Shown in pieces: positions 46,393-56,563 of a stretch of DNA of 64,000 bases (the first letter of the stretch is position 1; every line of letters starts with the position of its first letter). The position numbers and the translations under genes were made by a program. The stretch is taken from positions 1 to 64,000 of the forward strand of contig NZ_DASPLO010000076.1 in assembly GCF_035627495.1 (NCBI RefSeq), written 5' to 3'. Under the pieces are notes generated by a model. It saw only the letters and a program-made list of their open reading frames with translations, had not been told where the DNA came from and did not search any database. Source of the stretch: Methylocaldum sp035627495 (GTDB lineage Bacteria > Pseudomonadota > Gammaproteobacteria > Methylococcales > Methylococcaceae).

Positions 46393-47490
46393 ATGTCCGC
46401 ATCCGCCCTTGCCATACAGCAATTTGCCCTATTGGATGACACCGAGTGCGAGGAACGAATCGTCACCGCGAAGCGCAAACTCGGTGACCGTTGCGTGATT
46501 CTGGGCCATCACTACCAGCGCGACGAGGTGTTCCGTCACGCCGACTTAACCGGCGATTCCCTCAAGCTGTCCCGCGAAGCCTCTAAGTCCAGTGCCCAGT
46601 ACATCGTGTTCTGCGGCGTGCATTTCATGGCGGAGGTGGCGGATATTCTGTCGCGTCCCGAACAAATCTCGATTCTGCCCGACCTGGCGGCCGGCTGCTC
46701 CATGGCCGATATGGCCAACTTGGCCGCCGTCGAGCGGTGTTGGAGCGAACTCCGGCAATTATTCGACCCCGACGAAGCCGTGACGCCGGTCACTTACATC
46801 AACTCGGCGGCCGATCTGAAAGCCTTTTGCGGGCGGCACAACGGCATCGTCTGCACCTCCAGCAATGCCCAGAAGATTCTCGACTGGAGTTTCGCCCAAC
46901 GGCAGAAAGTGTTGTTCTTCCCCGACCAGCATCTCGGACGCAACACCGGTTACCGCATGAGTATTCCGCTGGACGAGATGGTTACCTGGGATTTCGCCAA
47001 ACCCATGGGCGGCCTGACCGAAGACGAAATCCGCCGGGCCAGAATCATTCTGTGGAAAGGCTTCTGCTCGGTGCACCAGATGTTTCGGCCGGAGCATATC
47101 GACCGCTTTTTGGAACGCCATCCGGACACGCGGGTGATCGCCCATCCCGAGTGTTCTTTTGAAGTCTGCCAGAAAGCCCAGTATATCGGCTCGACCGAAT
47201 ACATCCTGAAAACCATTCGCGACGCGGAGCCGAATACCCGGTGGCTAGTGGGCACCGAGCTCAACCTCGTCAACCGGTTGGCTCAGGAAGTCAAGCCACA
47301 GGGCAAGGACGTTCATTTCATGTCCCCGACCGTGTGCATGTGCTCGACGATGTTCCGAACCGATCCGCAACATCTGCTTTGGGTGCTGGAAAACCTGGTG
47401 GAAGGGCATGTCGTCAACCGCATCAAGGTACCCGATGCCGAAGCACGCTGGGCCAAGCTGGCTCTGAACAAGATGCTGCAACTGGCTTGA
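46393..47490 (+). CDS. nadA: Quinolinate synthase
   Basis: [4Fe-4S] enzyme of NAD synthesis that condenses iminoaspartate with dihydroxyacetone phosphate. The 365 residues fit the long bacterial type. Motifs include ILGHHYQRDEVFRHAD near the N-terminus, CSMADMAN, PECSFEVCQKA and the C-terminal SPTVCMCSTMFR, which holds a cluster-binding Cys. It stands alone between the eps locus and rlmH, with a 7-bp stem hairpin just after its stop. Confidence 0.96.
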   Translation: MSASALAIQQFALLDDTECEERIVTAKRKLGDRCVILGHHYQRDEVFRHADLTGDSLKLSREASKSSAQYIVFCGVHFMAEVADILSRPEQISILPDLAAGCSMADMANLAAVERCWSELRQLFDPDEAVTPVTYINSAADLKAFCGRHNGIVCTSSNAQKILDWSFAQRQKVLFFPDQHLGRNTGYRMSIPLDEMVTWDFAKPMGGLTEDEIRRARIILWKGFCSVHQMFRPEHIDRFLERHPDTRVIAHPECSFEVCQKAQYIGSTEYILKTIRDAEPNTRWLVGTELNLVNRLAQEVKPQGKDVHFMSPTVCMCSTMFRTDPQHLLWVLENLVEGHVVNRIKVPDAEARWAKLALNKMLQLA

Positions 47491-47498
47491 TTCGTAAC

Positions 47499-47516
47499 GC
47501 GCTCGGTAGCGAGCGC
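47499..47516 (+). terminator. GC-rich hairpin after nadA
   Basis: GCGCTCG (47499-47505) and CGAGCGC (47510-47516) form a perfect 7-bp stem with a 4-base loop, 8 bases after the nadA stop. No proper T-run follows, so this is a possible but imperfect terminator. Confidence 0.45.
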
Positions 47517-47605
47517 GGATCTCTTCATTTCAGCCTCCGCTCTTATCGCAGTCGGTAAATTCGGCCGATTGCCTTATAATCCGTTTTTTTGTCCCGCACT
47601 GTCAC

Positions 47606-48073
47606 ATGCAGATTCATTTGGTGGCCGTCGGCAACCGTATGCCGGATTGGGTAACGGAGGCTTATTCGGAATACGCCAAGCGCCTGCCCCGGGAGTGCGA
47701 ACTGGTGCTGAAGGAAATCGCCCCGGCGAAACGCGGAAAGAATGCCGACATTGACCGACTGACCGGCGACGAGGGAGAACGGATGCTGTCGGCCTTGCCA
47801 CGCGATGCCCATGTGGTAGCGCTCGATGTTGCCGGAAAAGAGTGGAGCACGCCGGAGGTGGCCGGAGCTTTGGCCCGCTGGCTGGAAAACGGACGCGACG
47901 TGGCGCTTTTGGTGGGAGGACCCGATGGGCTTTCCCCGGCTTGCCTCACGCGCGCAAATCAACGATGGAGCTTATCGAAATTGACGTTTCCCCACCCCGT
48001 GGTCCGCATCATCGTAGCCGAGCAAATCTACCGCGCCTGGAGCATTCTGCAGCATCACCCCTATCACCGTTAG
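47606..48073 (+). CDS. rlmH: 23S rRNA (pseudouridine1915-N3)-methyltransferase
   Basis: SPOUT-class methyltransferase (155 residues) that modifies pseudouridine 1915 in helix 69. The trefoil-knot cofactor site is visible as LLVGGPDGLS, followed by the C-terminal LSKLTFPHPVVRIIVAEQIYRAW, diagnostic of the family. The maf start lies one base after its stop, so the two are coupled. Confidence 0.97.
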   Translation: MQIHLVAVGNRMPDWVTEAYSEYAKRLPRECELVLKEIAPAKRGKNADIDRLTGDEGERMLSALPRDAHVVALDVAGKEWSTPEVAGALARWLENGRDVALLVGGPDGLSPACLTRANQRWSLSKLTFPHPVVRIIVAEQIYRAWSILQHHPYHR

Positions 48074-48074
48074 C

Positions 48075-48674
48075 ATGGACACCCAAAGTCCGCAGATTAT
48101 ATTGGCTTCGGCATCGCCACGCCGCCGCGAACTGCTTGATCAAATCGGCATCACCTACGAAGTCATGCCGGCCGGGGTCCACGAGCAACCGTTGCCGGGC
48201 GAACTCCCTGAAACCTACGTCCAGCGCGTGGCGGCGGAAAAATCGCTGGAGACTTGGCAGAACAGCGGCAGCAGGCTGCCGGTGTTGGCTGCGGATACCG
48301 AAGTCGTATTGAATGGAGAAATCTTGGGCAAGCCCCTGAACTTCGAGCACGCTTCACACATGCTATCGCAGCTGGCCAATCGCGAGCATCGAGTGCTAAG
48401 CGCCGTTTCGCTCCGGCAAGGCGACCAGCACTGGGAATCGCTGAGCGTAAGTACCGTGGCTTTTCGCCAAATCAGCGGTGAAGAAATAGAAGCTTACTGG
48501 GCTACCGGCGAACCCCACGACAAAGCCGGCGCGTATGCCGTTCAGGGCAAAGGCGCGGTCTTCATTCGGCACCTGTCCGGCAGCTATTCCGGGGTAATGG
48601 GTTTGCCGCTTTTCGAAACGGCGGCGCTGCTGAAGCACGTCGGCATGTCGGTCCTGAGCGTTCCAGCACCCTAG
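48075..48674 (+). CDS. maf: Maf-family nucleoside triphosphate pyrophosphatase
   Basis: House-cleaning pyrophosphatase of 199 residues, YhdE type (dTTP/UTP). The N-terminal LASASPRRRELLDQIG, the LAADTEVVLNGEILGKP region with the catalytic Asp, and GAYAVQGKGAVFI are all present. It lies in the gammaproteobacterial order maf-rng-yhdP, which supports the YhdE assignment over YceF. The rng start is 7 bases after the stop. Confidence 0.93.
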   Translation: MDTQSPQIILASASPRRRELLDQIGITYEVMPAGVHEQPLPGELPETYVQRVAAEKSLETWQNSGSRLPVLAADTEVVLNGEILGKPLNFEHASHMLSQLANREHRVLSAVSLRQGDQHWESLSVSTVAFRQISGEEIEAYWATGEPHDKAGAYAVQGKGAVFIRHLSGSYSGVMGLPLFETAALLKHVGMSVLSVPAP

Positions 48675-48681
48675 CCGGCGC

Positions 48682-50136
48682 ATGAGCGACGAAATACTCA
48701 TCAACGTCACGCCGCGGGAAACTCGCGTAGCCATCGTCGAAAACGGCGTATTGCAAGAGGTCCTGATCGAACGAACCCGCCGCCGCGGCCTGGTCGGCAA
48801 CATCTACAAAGGCAAAATATGCCGAGTGCTGCCCGGCATGCAGGCGGCTTTCGTGGACATCGGACTGGAGCGGGCGGCATTTCTGCACATATCGGATTTG
48901 GGCGCCACCGATCGGGAGAAGACAACCACCGATCAGATCGAGCAGGTTTTTCACGAGGGGCAGGAACTGGTCGTACAAGTCGTCAAAGACCCTATCGGCG
49001 CCAAGGGCGCGCGACTCACCACCGAGATCGCCATACCATCCGTGTATCAGGTCTACATGCCTTGCGGCCGAACCTGTGGCGTATCCCAGCGCATCGAGTG
49101 CGACCGGGAACGGACGCGGTTACGCACCTACATCGAAACCTTTCAGAAAGAACATGTTACCGGCGGATTTATTGCGCGAACCGCCGCCGAGAGCATCGAA
49201 GAGTCCGCGCTCCGCACCGATATGCTGTTCCTGCTCAAGCTGTGGAACTCCATCGCGCAGCGGATCAAAACCGTCAAGCCGAAAACCTTGCTGCATGAAG
49301 ACTTGCCGCTCAGCATGCGGGTCCTGCGCGATCTGCACCGCGCCAGAGTCGAGAAAATCCGGGTCGACTCCCGCGAAACCTACGCGCGCCTGGTCAAGTT
49401 CGCCAAGGAATTCGTCCCGGAACTGGCCGCCCTCATCGAACATTATGCCGGCGAGCGTCCTTTGTTCGATCTGTATGGCGTCGAGGATGAAATCCAAAAG
49501 GCCCTGGAACGCCGGGTCATGCTCAAATCCGGCGGTCACTTGGTGTTCGACCAGACCGAGGCAATGACGACCATCGACGTCAACACCGGTGCCTTCGTGG
49601 GTGGACGCAGCCTGGAAGAAACCATCTTCAAAACCAATCTGGAGGCGGCCCAAGCCATTGCCCGCCAATTGCGGCTGCGCAACCTCGGCGGCATCATCAT
49701 CATCGATTTCATCGACATGCGGGACGAAGACCACAAGCAGCAGGTCCTGCAGGCGCTGGAAAAAAGCTTGGAAAAGGACCATGCCAAGAACACCATCAGC
49801 GAGGTGTCTTCTCTCGGACTGGTGGAAATGACGCGCAAGCGCACGCGTGAAAGCCTTGAGCACATCTTGTGCGAGCCTTGTCCCGCTTGCAGCGGGCGCG
49901 GCGTGTTGAAAACGCCGGAAACGGTCTGCATGGAGATTTTCCGCGAAATTATCCGGGAAGTGCGCCAATACAACGTTCAGGAACTTCTCGTACTGGCATC
50001 CAACGAAGTCGTCGAACGACTGCTGGATGAGGAGGCCGACACCTTGTCGGAGCTGGAAACGTTCCTGGGGGTCCGAATCAAGTTCCGCGCCGAAGCGCAA
50101 TATACCCAGGAACAATACGATGTCGTCTTGCTGTAG
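48682..50136 (+). CDS. rng: Ribonuclease G
   Basis: Endoribonuclease (484 residues) that matures the 16S rRNA 5' end and takes part in mRNA decay. An S1 domain lies near residues 35-125, and the catalytic DNase-I-like part includes DVNTGAFVGG (from residue 299) and IIIDFIDMRDEDHKQQV. The Zn-link motif CPACSGRG lies at 400-407. No long C-terminal scaffold is present, so it is RNase G and not RNase E. Confidence 0.97.
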   Translation: MSDEILINVTPRETRVAIVENGVLQEVLIERTRRRGLVGNIYKGKICRVLPGMQAAFVDIGLERAAFLHISDLGATDREKTTTDQIEQVFHEGQELVVQVVKDPIGAKGARLTTEIAIPSVYQVYMPCGRTCGVSQRIECDRERTRLRTYIETFQKEHVTGGFIARTAAESIEESALRTDMLFLLKLWNSIAQRIKTVKPKTLLHEDLPLSMRVLRDLHRARVEKIRVDSRETYARLVKFAKEFVPELAALIEHYAGERPLFDLYGVEDEIQKALERRVMLKSGGHLVFDQTEAMTTIDVNTGAFVGGRSLEETIFKTNLEAAQAIARQLRLRNLGGIIIIDFIDMRDEDHKQQVLQALEKSLEKDHAKNTISEVSSLGLVEMTRKRTRESLEHILCEPCPACSGRGVLKTPETVCMEIFREIIREVRQYNVQELLVLASNEVVERLLDEEADTLSELETFLGVRIKFRAEAQYTQEQYDVVLL

Positions 50137-50145
50137 CACCCTCTT

Positions 50146-53100
50146 TTGAAAAGCGTCCTTCGTTTCGCTCACCGAACGACGCTGTATTCCGGCCTTTGCC
50201 TTATCGTCATTCTGGCACTGGCGCTGACAGCCCTCCGTTTCTGGCTGCTACCCGGAGCATCGAGCTATCGCCACCGACTGGAAACGCAACTCGGCTCCCT
50301 GATCGGCGAGACCGTCCGGATCGAAGGTCTATCCGCCCGCCTGCACGGGTTCCATCCGGAGCTTTCCCTGAACGGCTTTCACATCCTCGACTCGCGAGGC
50401 AAGCCAGCCATCAGGTTCGCCGCGATCCGCATCGACATCGATCCGCTTCGCTCCTTGCTAACCCGCGAGCCCAGCTTCGACCGGCTGGAGATCGTCGGAG
50501 CAAAACTCTCGATTCGACGCAGGCAAGACGGCACGATCGGCATCGTAGGGCTTAACGCGAGCGACCGGCCGCCGGCCTGGCTTATGGCCGACGGCCGCTT
50601 CGAGCTGTTGGACTGCGACCTGGACTGGCAGGATTTACAGGGGAACGGGCCACCTCTGGCTTTGGGGCAAGCCGATATCCGCCTTGTCAATAACGGCGGA
50701 AAACACAAGCTCGGGCTCGACCTCGCCTTGCCTAAAAGGCTGGGCAAAGCATTTCGGCTCGCCCTGGACGCCGAAGGCAATCTATTCCAAGTCGAGAAGT
50801 GGTCCGGAAAGCTTTATCTCGAAGGCAAACTCATCGATACGGCCCAAATAACGGATGCCTTGCCAAGGCCGTATTTCGCAATGAAATCCGGCACAGTGGA
50901 TTTCAGACTCTGGGGACACTGGAACGGCGCGCTAAATTCGGTGGCGGGAGACATCGAGCTCGCGAAACCGATATTTGCCCTCCGGCGGGACACACACACT
51001 GAAGACCAGTTGGCATTGGCTTCCTTGGAGAGCCGGTTCCGGTGGCAGCGGGAAAACGACGGCTGGCGCCTGGACTTGGACCGCTTCAGGCCAGCTCTCA
51101 ACCGTGTTTGGCCCGAGTCCCGCCTGTCTCTCGCTCTCACCCGGCGCCCCGATGGAACGCCTTCCGTCGTTCGCGCCGCGGCATCTTACCTGGAGCTGGG
51201 TGACATCAATACCGCCTTACATGCCCTTCCATTGCTCGACGCGGAAGCCGGCGGAATTTTGAGGGACTTAGCGCCGCGCGGCTCGCTTCGGAATGCCAGC
51301 TTCTTTTTCGCACCCGAAAGATCCATGGGCGAACGCATCGCCTTGTGCGGCAAATTTGATGATTTAGGCGCGAACGCCTGGCAATCGCTTCCCGGGTTTT
51401 CCGGCCTGAGCGGAAAACTGTGCGGCAACGATCAAACCGGCCGCGTCACGTTGTCCGTCGAAAACGGGAACATTCAACCGGCCACGCTGGGACTTAAGAC
51501 CCCGGTTCGCTTGAATAAAGCCAGGGCCGATCTGTTCTGGCGGCAGACCGATATCGATTGGTCGTTTTCCTCCCGCTCGCTTTCAGTCGAGAACGACGAT
51601 CTAGCCGCACGCGGCCGGTTCAGAGCCGTGTTGCCAAAAAATAAAGAGGCCTCCGCCTTCCTCGATCTACGAATGCAGTTTGGCGAGATGAACATGGTCG
51701 CCCTCAAGAATTACCTGCCTTTCGCCGTAATTCCTCAAACTTCGACATGGGTGGAACAGGCGCTGATCAGCGGATGGGTCCGGAATATGCAACTCCTGTT
51801 TCACGGCCCCGTCGCCGATTTCCCGTTCTATCGAAACGAAGGCGTATTCGAGTCCTCGATCGAAGCGCAAAATGTCGAGCTTCGCTTTCACCCGGACTGG
51901 CCGCCGCTGACGCAAACCGACGCCCGCTTGCTGTTCTACGGGCCCGGCATGGAAATCGGATCTACCAAAGGTCAGATCGGCCAAGGCCGGATTTTGGAAG
52001 CGCATGCCGTGGCCGAGGACTTGGATCGCTCACCTTGGCTCACGCTATCCGGGACCGCCCGGACGACGGTCCCGGATAGTCTGGATTTCCTCGCCCACTC
52101 CCCTATTCGAGACATCCCTGAAAAGCTCGCCAAATTCGTGACTACAGCAGGCGAGACGGACATTTCCCTAAACTTGACCATTCCGCTGGATAAGAAACTG
52201 GGCGACACTGCCGTCGAAGGCAAAGCCGAATTCAAAGACGCGACGCTTCGCATCGAGGATACCGGCCTGGAGCTGCGTCACATCAACGGTCCCCTACACT
52301 TTACGCGAACCGGATTGAGCGCCAATGGCATTCGAGCCTCTGTATTGGACCATCCGGCCGTTATCGGCGTCGCACCGGAAAACGACGATATCGTAGTCGA
52401 GCTCAAAGGACGAGCCGGCGTTTCGGACCTGCAAAGACAATTCCCCGGCAGCTTCTGGCGTTTGGCGCGCGGCACCACGGATTACCGGCTCGGTCTCCGC
52501 ATTCCGGAGTCACTCGGCGCCGAAAGCGACCCGCTGGTTTTGGCCTTGTCGTCCGGATTGACCGGCATGGAATTGAATCTGCCCGCTCCTTTCGGAAAAA
52601 GCGAAAAAACCAGAAAAGACTTATTCATTGAAATGGTGATTCGCACGGGCAGCAAGATTCCGCTGCGACTGACCTATGGGCAGGACATCGCGGCGCAGCT
52701 CAGGCTCTCCCAATCGGCTGCCGGCCTTAAGCTTCAAGGCGGCGATGTGGCCGTTGGAGCACCGCTTGCGTCGACCGGCCCGGAACCGGGGGTGGCGGTT
52801 TTCGCCCGGGTGGATTCATTGGAGGCCGCCGAATGGCGCCGATTGCTGCCCGATTCGCCGGACGATCCGAGCAATCCCAACCTCTTGCGAAAGCTGGATC
52901 TGAACGTCCGGACAATGTACTGGAACGGTGAAGTGTTGGGTCCCTTGACCCTGGACGTGCAGCGGGAAGGTCAACGCTGGCAAGGCCGTCTCGACAGCGG
53001 CTACGGAAAAGGGACCTTTGAAGCCTCGGCAGATTCGGTGACTCTCGATCTCGAACATCTTAAATTGCCGAAATTGAACTCTCATGAAACCGAACCGGCC

Positions 53101-54021
53101 AACGCCGTGCCGCTCGATCCGGCCGCCGTGCCGAATCTGGCGCTCAAAGCCAAACGGCTGCTCTGGCAAGGGGCCGATCTCGGACCCTTCGTACTCGAAA
53201 CCGAACGCCATGCTCACGGCATGATCGTCAAAGCACTCCAGGTAGAGACCAAAAACCATCGCTTCGACATCCACGGCGGCTGGACACGGTCGGCGGACCG
53301 AACGGTGTCCACCCGCATCGAAGGCAAAATCCGTATCGAGGATATGGGAGACTTCTTGACCGCCTTCGACTATGCCGGCGAGGTAAGAGACACGCCTTCG
53401 GACATCGATTTCGCCCTGTCCTGGCCCGGTGCGCCGCAGCGATTCTCCCGAAGCGAGATTGCTGGGGACATCAAGATGAAGCTGAGCAAAGGCGCGCTGC
53501 TCAAGGTCGAACCCGGTCTGGGCCGAGTGCTCGGTATGTTAAACTTAGACACGCTGTGGCGCAGGCTGTCCTTCGATTTCAGCGACCTGTTCGGCAAGGG
53601 CTTGGCCTACGACGGCGTCCGGGGAACCTTTCAACTCGGCAAGGGTCAAGCGATAACAAAGGGTTTTCTAATCGATGCGGTTCCCGCCAAGATCGTCATC
53701 AACGGCCGTGCCGGATTGGTGGCGCGGGATTTGGATCAAATCGTCACCGTCATACCCCACACCAGCGTCGCCCTGCCCATTGCGGGCGCCTTGGCCGGCG
53801 GGCCCGCAGTCGGTGCCGCCGTGCTTCTGGCCCAGCAACTGGTCGGCGAGAAAGTGGACAGCATCACCGCGACCCACTATGCCGTTAAGGGTAGTTGGGA
53901 CGAACCGCAAATCACCAAGATTAGCCGCAACCTGCCGCTCGACATCCTTGATCGGGCCTGGAGCGGCATGAAAGATTTATCGGGTTTTGGCACCGAAACG
54001 GAGAAAAAAACGAATGACTAA
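50146..54021 (+). CDS. yhdP: YhdP-family AsmA-like intermembrane lipid transport protein
   Basis: Very large inner-membrane-anchored periplasmic protein (1291 residues), one of the AsmA-like bridges thought to carry phospholipids to the outer membrane. One N-terminal TM helix (about 12-32, GLCLIVILALALTALRFWL), long beta-rich repeats (DUF3971) and a C-terminal AsmA-like domain (about 1080-1270) are seen. The start is a TTG at 50146, 9 bases past the rng stop; no ATG fits the TM helix. The next gene overlaps its end by 8 bases. Confidence 0.93.
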   Translation: MKSVLRFAHRTTLYSGLCLIVILALALTALRFWLLPGASSYRHRLETQLGSLIGETVRIEGLSARLHGFHPELSLNGFHILDSRGKPAIRFAAIRIDIDPLRSLLTREPSFDRLEIVGAKLSIRRRQDGTIGIVGLNASDRPPAWLMADGRFELLDCDLDWQDLQGNGPPLALGQADIRLVNNGGKHKLGLDLALPKRLGKAFRLALDAEGNLFQVEKWSGKLYLEGKLIDTAQITDALPRPYFAMKSGTVDFRLWGHWNGALNSVAGDIELAKPIFALRRDTHTEDQLALASLESRFRWQRENDGWRLDLDRFRPALNRVWPESRLSLALTRRPDGTPSVVRAAASYLELGDINTALHALPLLDAEAGGILRDLAPRGSLRNASFFFAPERSMGERIALCGKFDDLGANAWQSLPGFSGLSGKLCGNDQTGRVTLSVENGNIQPATLGLKTPVRLNKARADLFWRQTDIDWSFSSRSLSVENDDLAARGRFRAVLPKNKEASAFLDLRMQFGEMNMVALKNYLPFAVIPQTSTWVEQALISGWVRNMQLLFHGPVADFPFYRNEGVFESSIEAQNVELRFHPDWPPLTQTDARLLFYGPGMEIGSTKGQIGQGRILEAHAVAEDLDRSPWLTLSGTARTTVPDSLDFLAHSPIRDIPEKLAKFVTTAGETDISLNLTIPLDKKLGDTAVEGKAEFKDATLRIEDTGLELRHINGPLHFTRTGLSANGIRASVLDHPAVIGVAPENDDIVVELKGRAGVSDLQRQFPGSFWRLARGTTDYRLGLRIPESLGAESDPLVLALSSGLTGMELNLPAPFGKSEKTRKDLFIEMVIRTGSKIPLRLTYGQDIAAQLRLSQSAAGLKLQGGDVAVGAPLASTGPEPGVAVFARVDSLEAAEWRRLLPDSPDDPSNPNLLRKLDLNVRTMYWNGEVLGPLTLDVQREGQRWQGRLDSGYGKGTFEASADSVTLDLEHLKLPKLNSHETEPANAVPLDPAAVPNLALKAKRLLWQGADLGPFVLETERHAHGMIVKALQVETKNHRFDIHGGWTRSADRTVSTRIEGKIRIEDMGDFLTAFDYAGEVRDTPSDIDFALSWPGAPQRFSRSEIAGDIKMKLSKGALLKVEPGLGRVLGMLNLDTLWRRLSFDFSDLFGKGLAYDGVRGTFQLGKGQAITKGFLIDAVPAKIVINGRAGLVARDLDQIVTVIPHTSVALPIAGALAGGPAVGAAVLLAQQLVGEKVDSITATHYAVKGSWDEPQITKISRNLPLDILDRAWSGMKDLSGFGTETEKKTND

Positions 54022-54835
54022 AACGGTTCTCGCCGCTATCCAGATGGCTTCCAGCCCCAATGTCAGCGCCAACCTCATCGAGGCGGGGCGGCTGATCGAA
54101 AAAGCCGCGTCCCAGGGTGCCGGCCTGATCGTGCTTCCGGAAAATTTCGCCATCATGGGTAAATCCGAAACCGACAAACTGGCCGTTGCCGAAACGGACG
54201 GTTCGGGGCCGATCCAGGACTTTCTCGCCAGAACGGCAGAGAAGCTGAAGGTCTGGCTGGTGGGCGGCACCATGCCGATCCGCGCCAACGGCGACAAAGT
54301 CCGCGCCACCTGTCTTGTCTATAACGACAAGGGCGAGCGGGCAGGACGCTATGACAAGATCCATCTGTTCGACGTCAACGTGCCTGGCACCGACGAACAG
54401 TATCAGGAATCCAGGACCATCGACGCGGGTGACGAGGCCTTAGTATTGGACACGCCATTCGGTCGACTCGGCCTGTCGATCTGCTACGATCTTCGGTTTC
54501 CCGAACTCTTCCGGCAGATGGCGGACAGCGGCATGGACATCCTCGCGGTTCCCTCGGCTTTTACCGCGCGAACCGGCGCCGCCCACTGGGAACTCCTGGT
54601 GCGCGCGCGATCGGTCGAAAACCTGTGCTATACCGTCGCCGCCAATCAGGGCGGGTTCCATATCAACGGCCGGGAAACCTTCGGCCATAGCATGATCGTG
54701 GACCCTTGGGGTCAGGTGCTCGGCAGCCTTTCTCAGGGCGCCGGGGTGGTTGCCGCGGAATTCGACCGGGACCGCCTGCAAAAAGTGCGAGCCACTTTCC
54801 CGGCCCTGACACATCGGAAACTTCGTTGCCGTTAA
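54014..54835 (+). CDS. Nitrilase-superfamily carbon-nitrogen hydrolase (Nit-type)
   Basis: Cytoplasmic amidase of 273 residues with the Glu-Lys-Cys triad at E43 (LPENFAIMG), K115 (YDKIHLFDV) and C157 (LSICYDLRFPELFR). This form, placed before tldD, matches Nit1/NitFhit-like enzymes (YbeM/Nit family, deaminated-glutathione amidase), which remove a damaged metabolite. That specificity is an inference from similarity. ATG 54014 overlaps the yhdP stop, with GGAG upstream. Confidence 0.88.
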   Translation: MTKTVLAAIQMASSPNVSANLIEAGRLIEKAASQGAGLIVLPENFAIMGKSETDKLAVAETDGSGPIQDFLARTAEKLKVWLVGGTMPIRANGDKVRATCLVYNDKGERAGRYDKIHLFDVNVPGTDEQYQESRTIDAGDEALVLDTPFGRLGLSICYDLRFPELFRQMADSGMDILAVPSAFTARTGAAHWELLVRARSVENLCYTVAANQGGFHINGRETFGHSMIVDPWGQVLGSLSQGAGVVAAEFDRDRLQKVRATFPALTHRKLRCR

Positions 54836-54890
54836 CCGTCACGACGTGTAGCCTAGCTTCCATCGTCTTTTTATTCAGTACACCTTACGT

Positions 54891-56336
54891 ATGAATCATG
54901 ATCCTCTTGTGATAGCCCGGCAAACCCTGCTGGAGCCGGCGGGCCTCATAGGCGGCGACATCGATCGCGTCATGGGACAGCTTTTGGGCGCGTCGGTGGA
55001 TGCCGCCGACGTTTATCTTCAATCCACCCGGTTCGAGTCCTGGATGCTGGAGGACGGTATCGTCAAGGAAGGTAGTCACAGCATCGAACAAGGTGCCGGT
55101 GTGCGTGCCGTTTCCGGCGAGAAAACCGGATTCGCCTACAGCGACGAAATTACTCTGCCGACCCTGCTCGAAGCCGCCAAGAACGCGCGGGCCATTGCCA
55201 GAGAAGGCGGCCGGGGCAAGCAGGAAATTTCCGGAATACATCGCCCGCCGCAGCTTTATCTGCCGATCGACCCTCTGCAATCGCTGCCCGAAGAGGAGAA
55301 GATTGCCCTTCTCAAACGCCTGGACGAGGAATGCCGGAAACTCGATCCGCGCGTCGAGCAGGTTATCGTGAGCCTTGCCGGCAGCCATGAGGTCGTTCTG
55401 GTCATCGGCCAGGACGGAATTCCCCACGGCGACGTGCGTCCCCTCGTGCGGCTCAACGTCAGCGTGATCGTCGAGGAAAACGGGCGGCGCGAGCAAGGCA
55501 GCTGCGGCGGTGGCGGCCGCACCGATTACCGCTTTTTCTTGGAAGAAGATCGGGCCATCGAATACGCACGGGAAGCCGTGCGCCAAGCCTTGGTGAATTT
55601 AGACGCGGTCGACGCCCCGGCGGGAACCATGACCGTGGTCCTCGGACCCGGCTGGCCCGGCGTCCTGCTGCACGAAGCAATAGGGCATGGCCTGGAAGGC
55701 GACTTCAACCGCAAAGGCACCTCGGCCTTTGCCGGGCGGATCGGCGAGCGAGTGGCCTCGCCGCTCTGCACGGTGGTGGATGACGGCACCCTGCCCGGCC
55801 GCCGCGGCTCGCTCAATATCGACGACGAAGGCGTACCGACGGAGTGTACGGTATTGATCGAAAACGGCATCCTGAAAGGCTATATGCAGGACAAGCTCAA
55901 CGCTAGGCTCATGGGCGTATCACCCACCGGGAACGGTCGCCGCGAATCCTATGCGCATCTGCCCATGCCCCGCATGACCAACACCTACATGCTGGCGGGA
56001 TCTCACAATCCGCAGGAAATCATCGGCTCGGTGAAAAAGGGGCTTTTTGCCAAGAATTTCGGCGGCGGCCAGGTGGACATCACCTCGGGCAAGTTCGTGT
56101 TCTCCGCCAGCGAAGCCTATCTGATCGAAGACGGGAAAATCACCCGGCCGGTCAAAGGCGCGACCCTGATCGGCAACGGTCCGGACGTGCTGACCCGCGT
56201 CAGCATGGTCGGCAACGATTTGCAGCTCGACACCGGCGTCGGCACCTGCGGGAAAGACGGCCAGAGCGTACCGGTGGGCGTCGGCCAACCAACCTTGCGG
56301 GTGGATGGGCTGACCGTGGGTGGGACTCGGGTCTAG
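54891..56336 (+). CDS. tldD: Metalloprotease TldD
   Basis: Zinc metalloprotease subunit of the TldD/TldE (PmbA) heterodimer, which digests unfolded or modified peptides, including microcin B17 precursor and CcdA in E. coli. The 481 residues carry the HExxxH zinc motif at H261/E262/H266 (LLHEAIGHGLEGD). Its partner pmbA is 506 bases downstream, separated by a hicBA pair. Confidence 0.97.
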   Translation: MNHDPLVIARQTLLEPAGLIGGDIDRVMGQLLGASVDAADVYLQSTRFESWMLEDGIVKEGSHSIEQGAGVRAVSGEKTGFAYSDEITLPTLLEAAKNARAIAREGGRGKQEISGIHRPPQLYLPIDPLQSLPEEEKIALLKRLDEECRKLDPRVEQVIVSLAGSHEVVLVIGQDGIPHGDVRPLVRLNVSVIVEENGRREQGSCGGGGRTDYRFFLEEDRAIEYAREAVRQALVNLDAVDAPAGTMTVVLGPGWPGVLLHEAIGHGLEGDFNRKGTSAFAGRIGERVASPLCTVVDDGTLPGRRGSLNIDDEGVPTECTVLIENGILKGYMQDKLNARLMGVSPTGNGRRESYAHLPMPRMTNTYMLAGSHNPQEIIGSVKKGLFAKNFGGGQVDITSGKFVFSASEAYLIEDGKITRPVKGATLIGNGPDVLTRVSMVGNDLQLDTGVGTCGKDGQSVPVGVGQPTLRVDGLTVGGTRV

Positions 56337-56363
56337 AACGGTTTGAACAACAGGTCACGAAGA

Positions 56364-56561
56364 ATGAAATACACTGTCGTTTTTCATCGCACTGAAGAAG
56401 GTATCAGCGTTTCGGTACCCGGACTTCCAGGATGCTGGTCCGAGGGCGAGACCGAGGAGGAGGCGCTGATAAATATTCGAGACGCCATTCGTGAGTACCT
56501 AGCTGCGGTGGCTGACATGAACCGCGACCAGGAAACCCATGAAATCGAAATCGCGGTTTAA
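56364..56561 (+). CDS. hicB: HicB-family antitoxin
   Basis: Small antitoxin (65 residues) of the HicAB type. It begins MKYTVVFHRTEEGISVSVPGLPGC with a partial RNase H-like HicB fold and has EEALINIRDAIREYL. The C-terminal DNA-binding tail is short. ATG 56364 is chosen; an in-frame TTG at 56343 is possible. The toxin gene follows 2 bases after the stop. Placed between tldD and pmbA. Confidence 0.9.
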   Translation: MKYTVVFHRTEEGISVSVPGLPGCWSEGETEEEALINIRDAIREYLAAVADMNRDQETHEIEIAV

Positions 56562-56563
56562 GC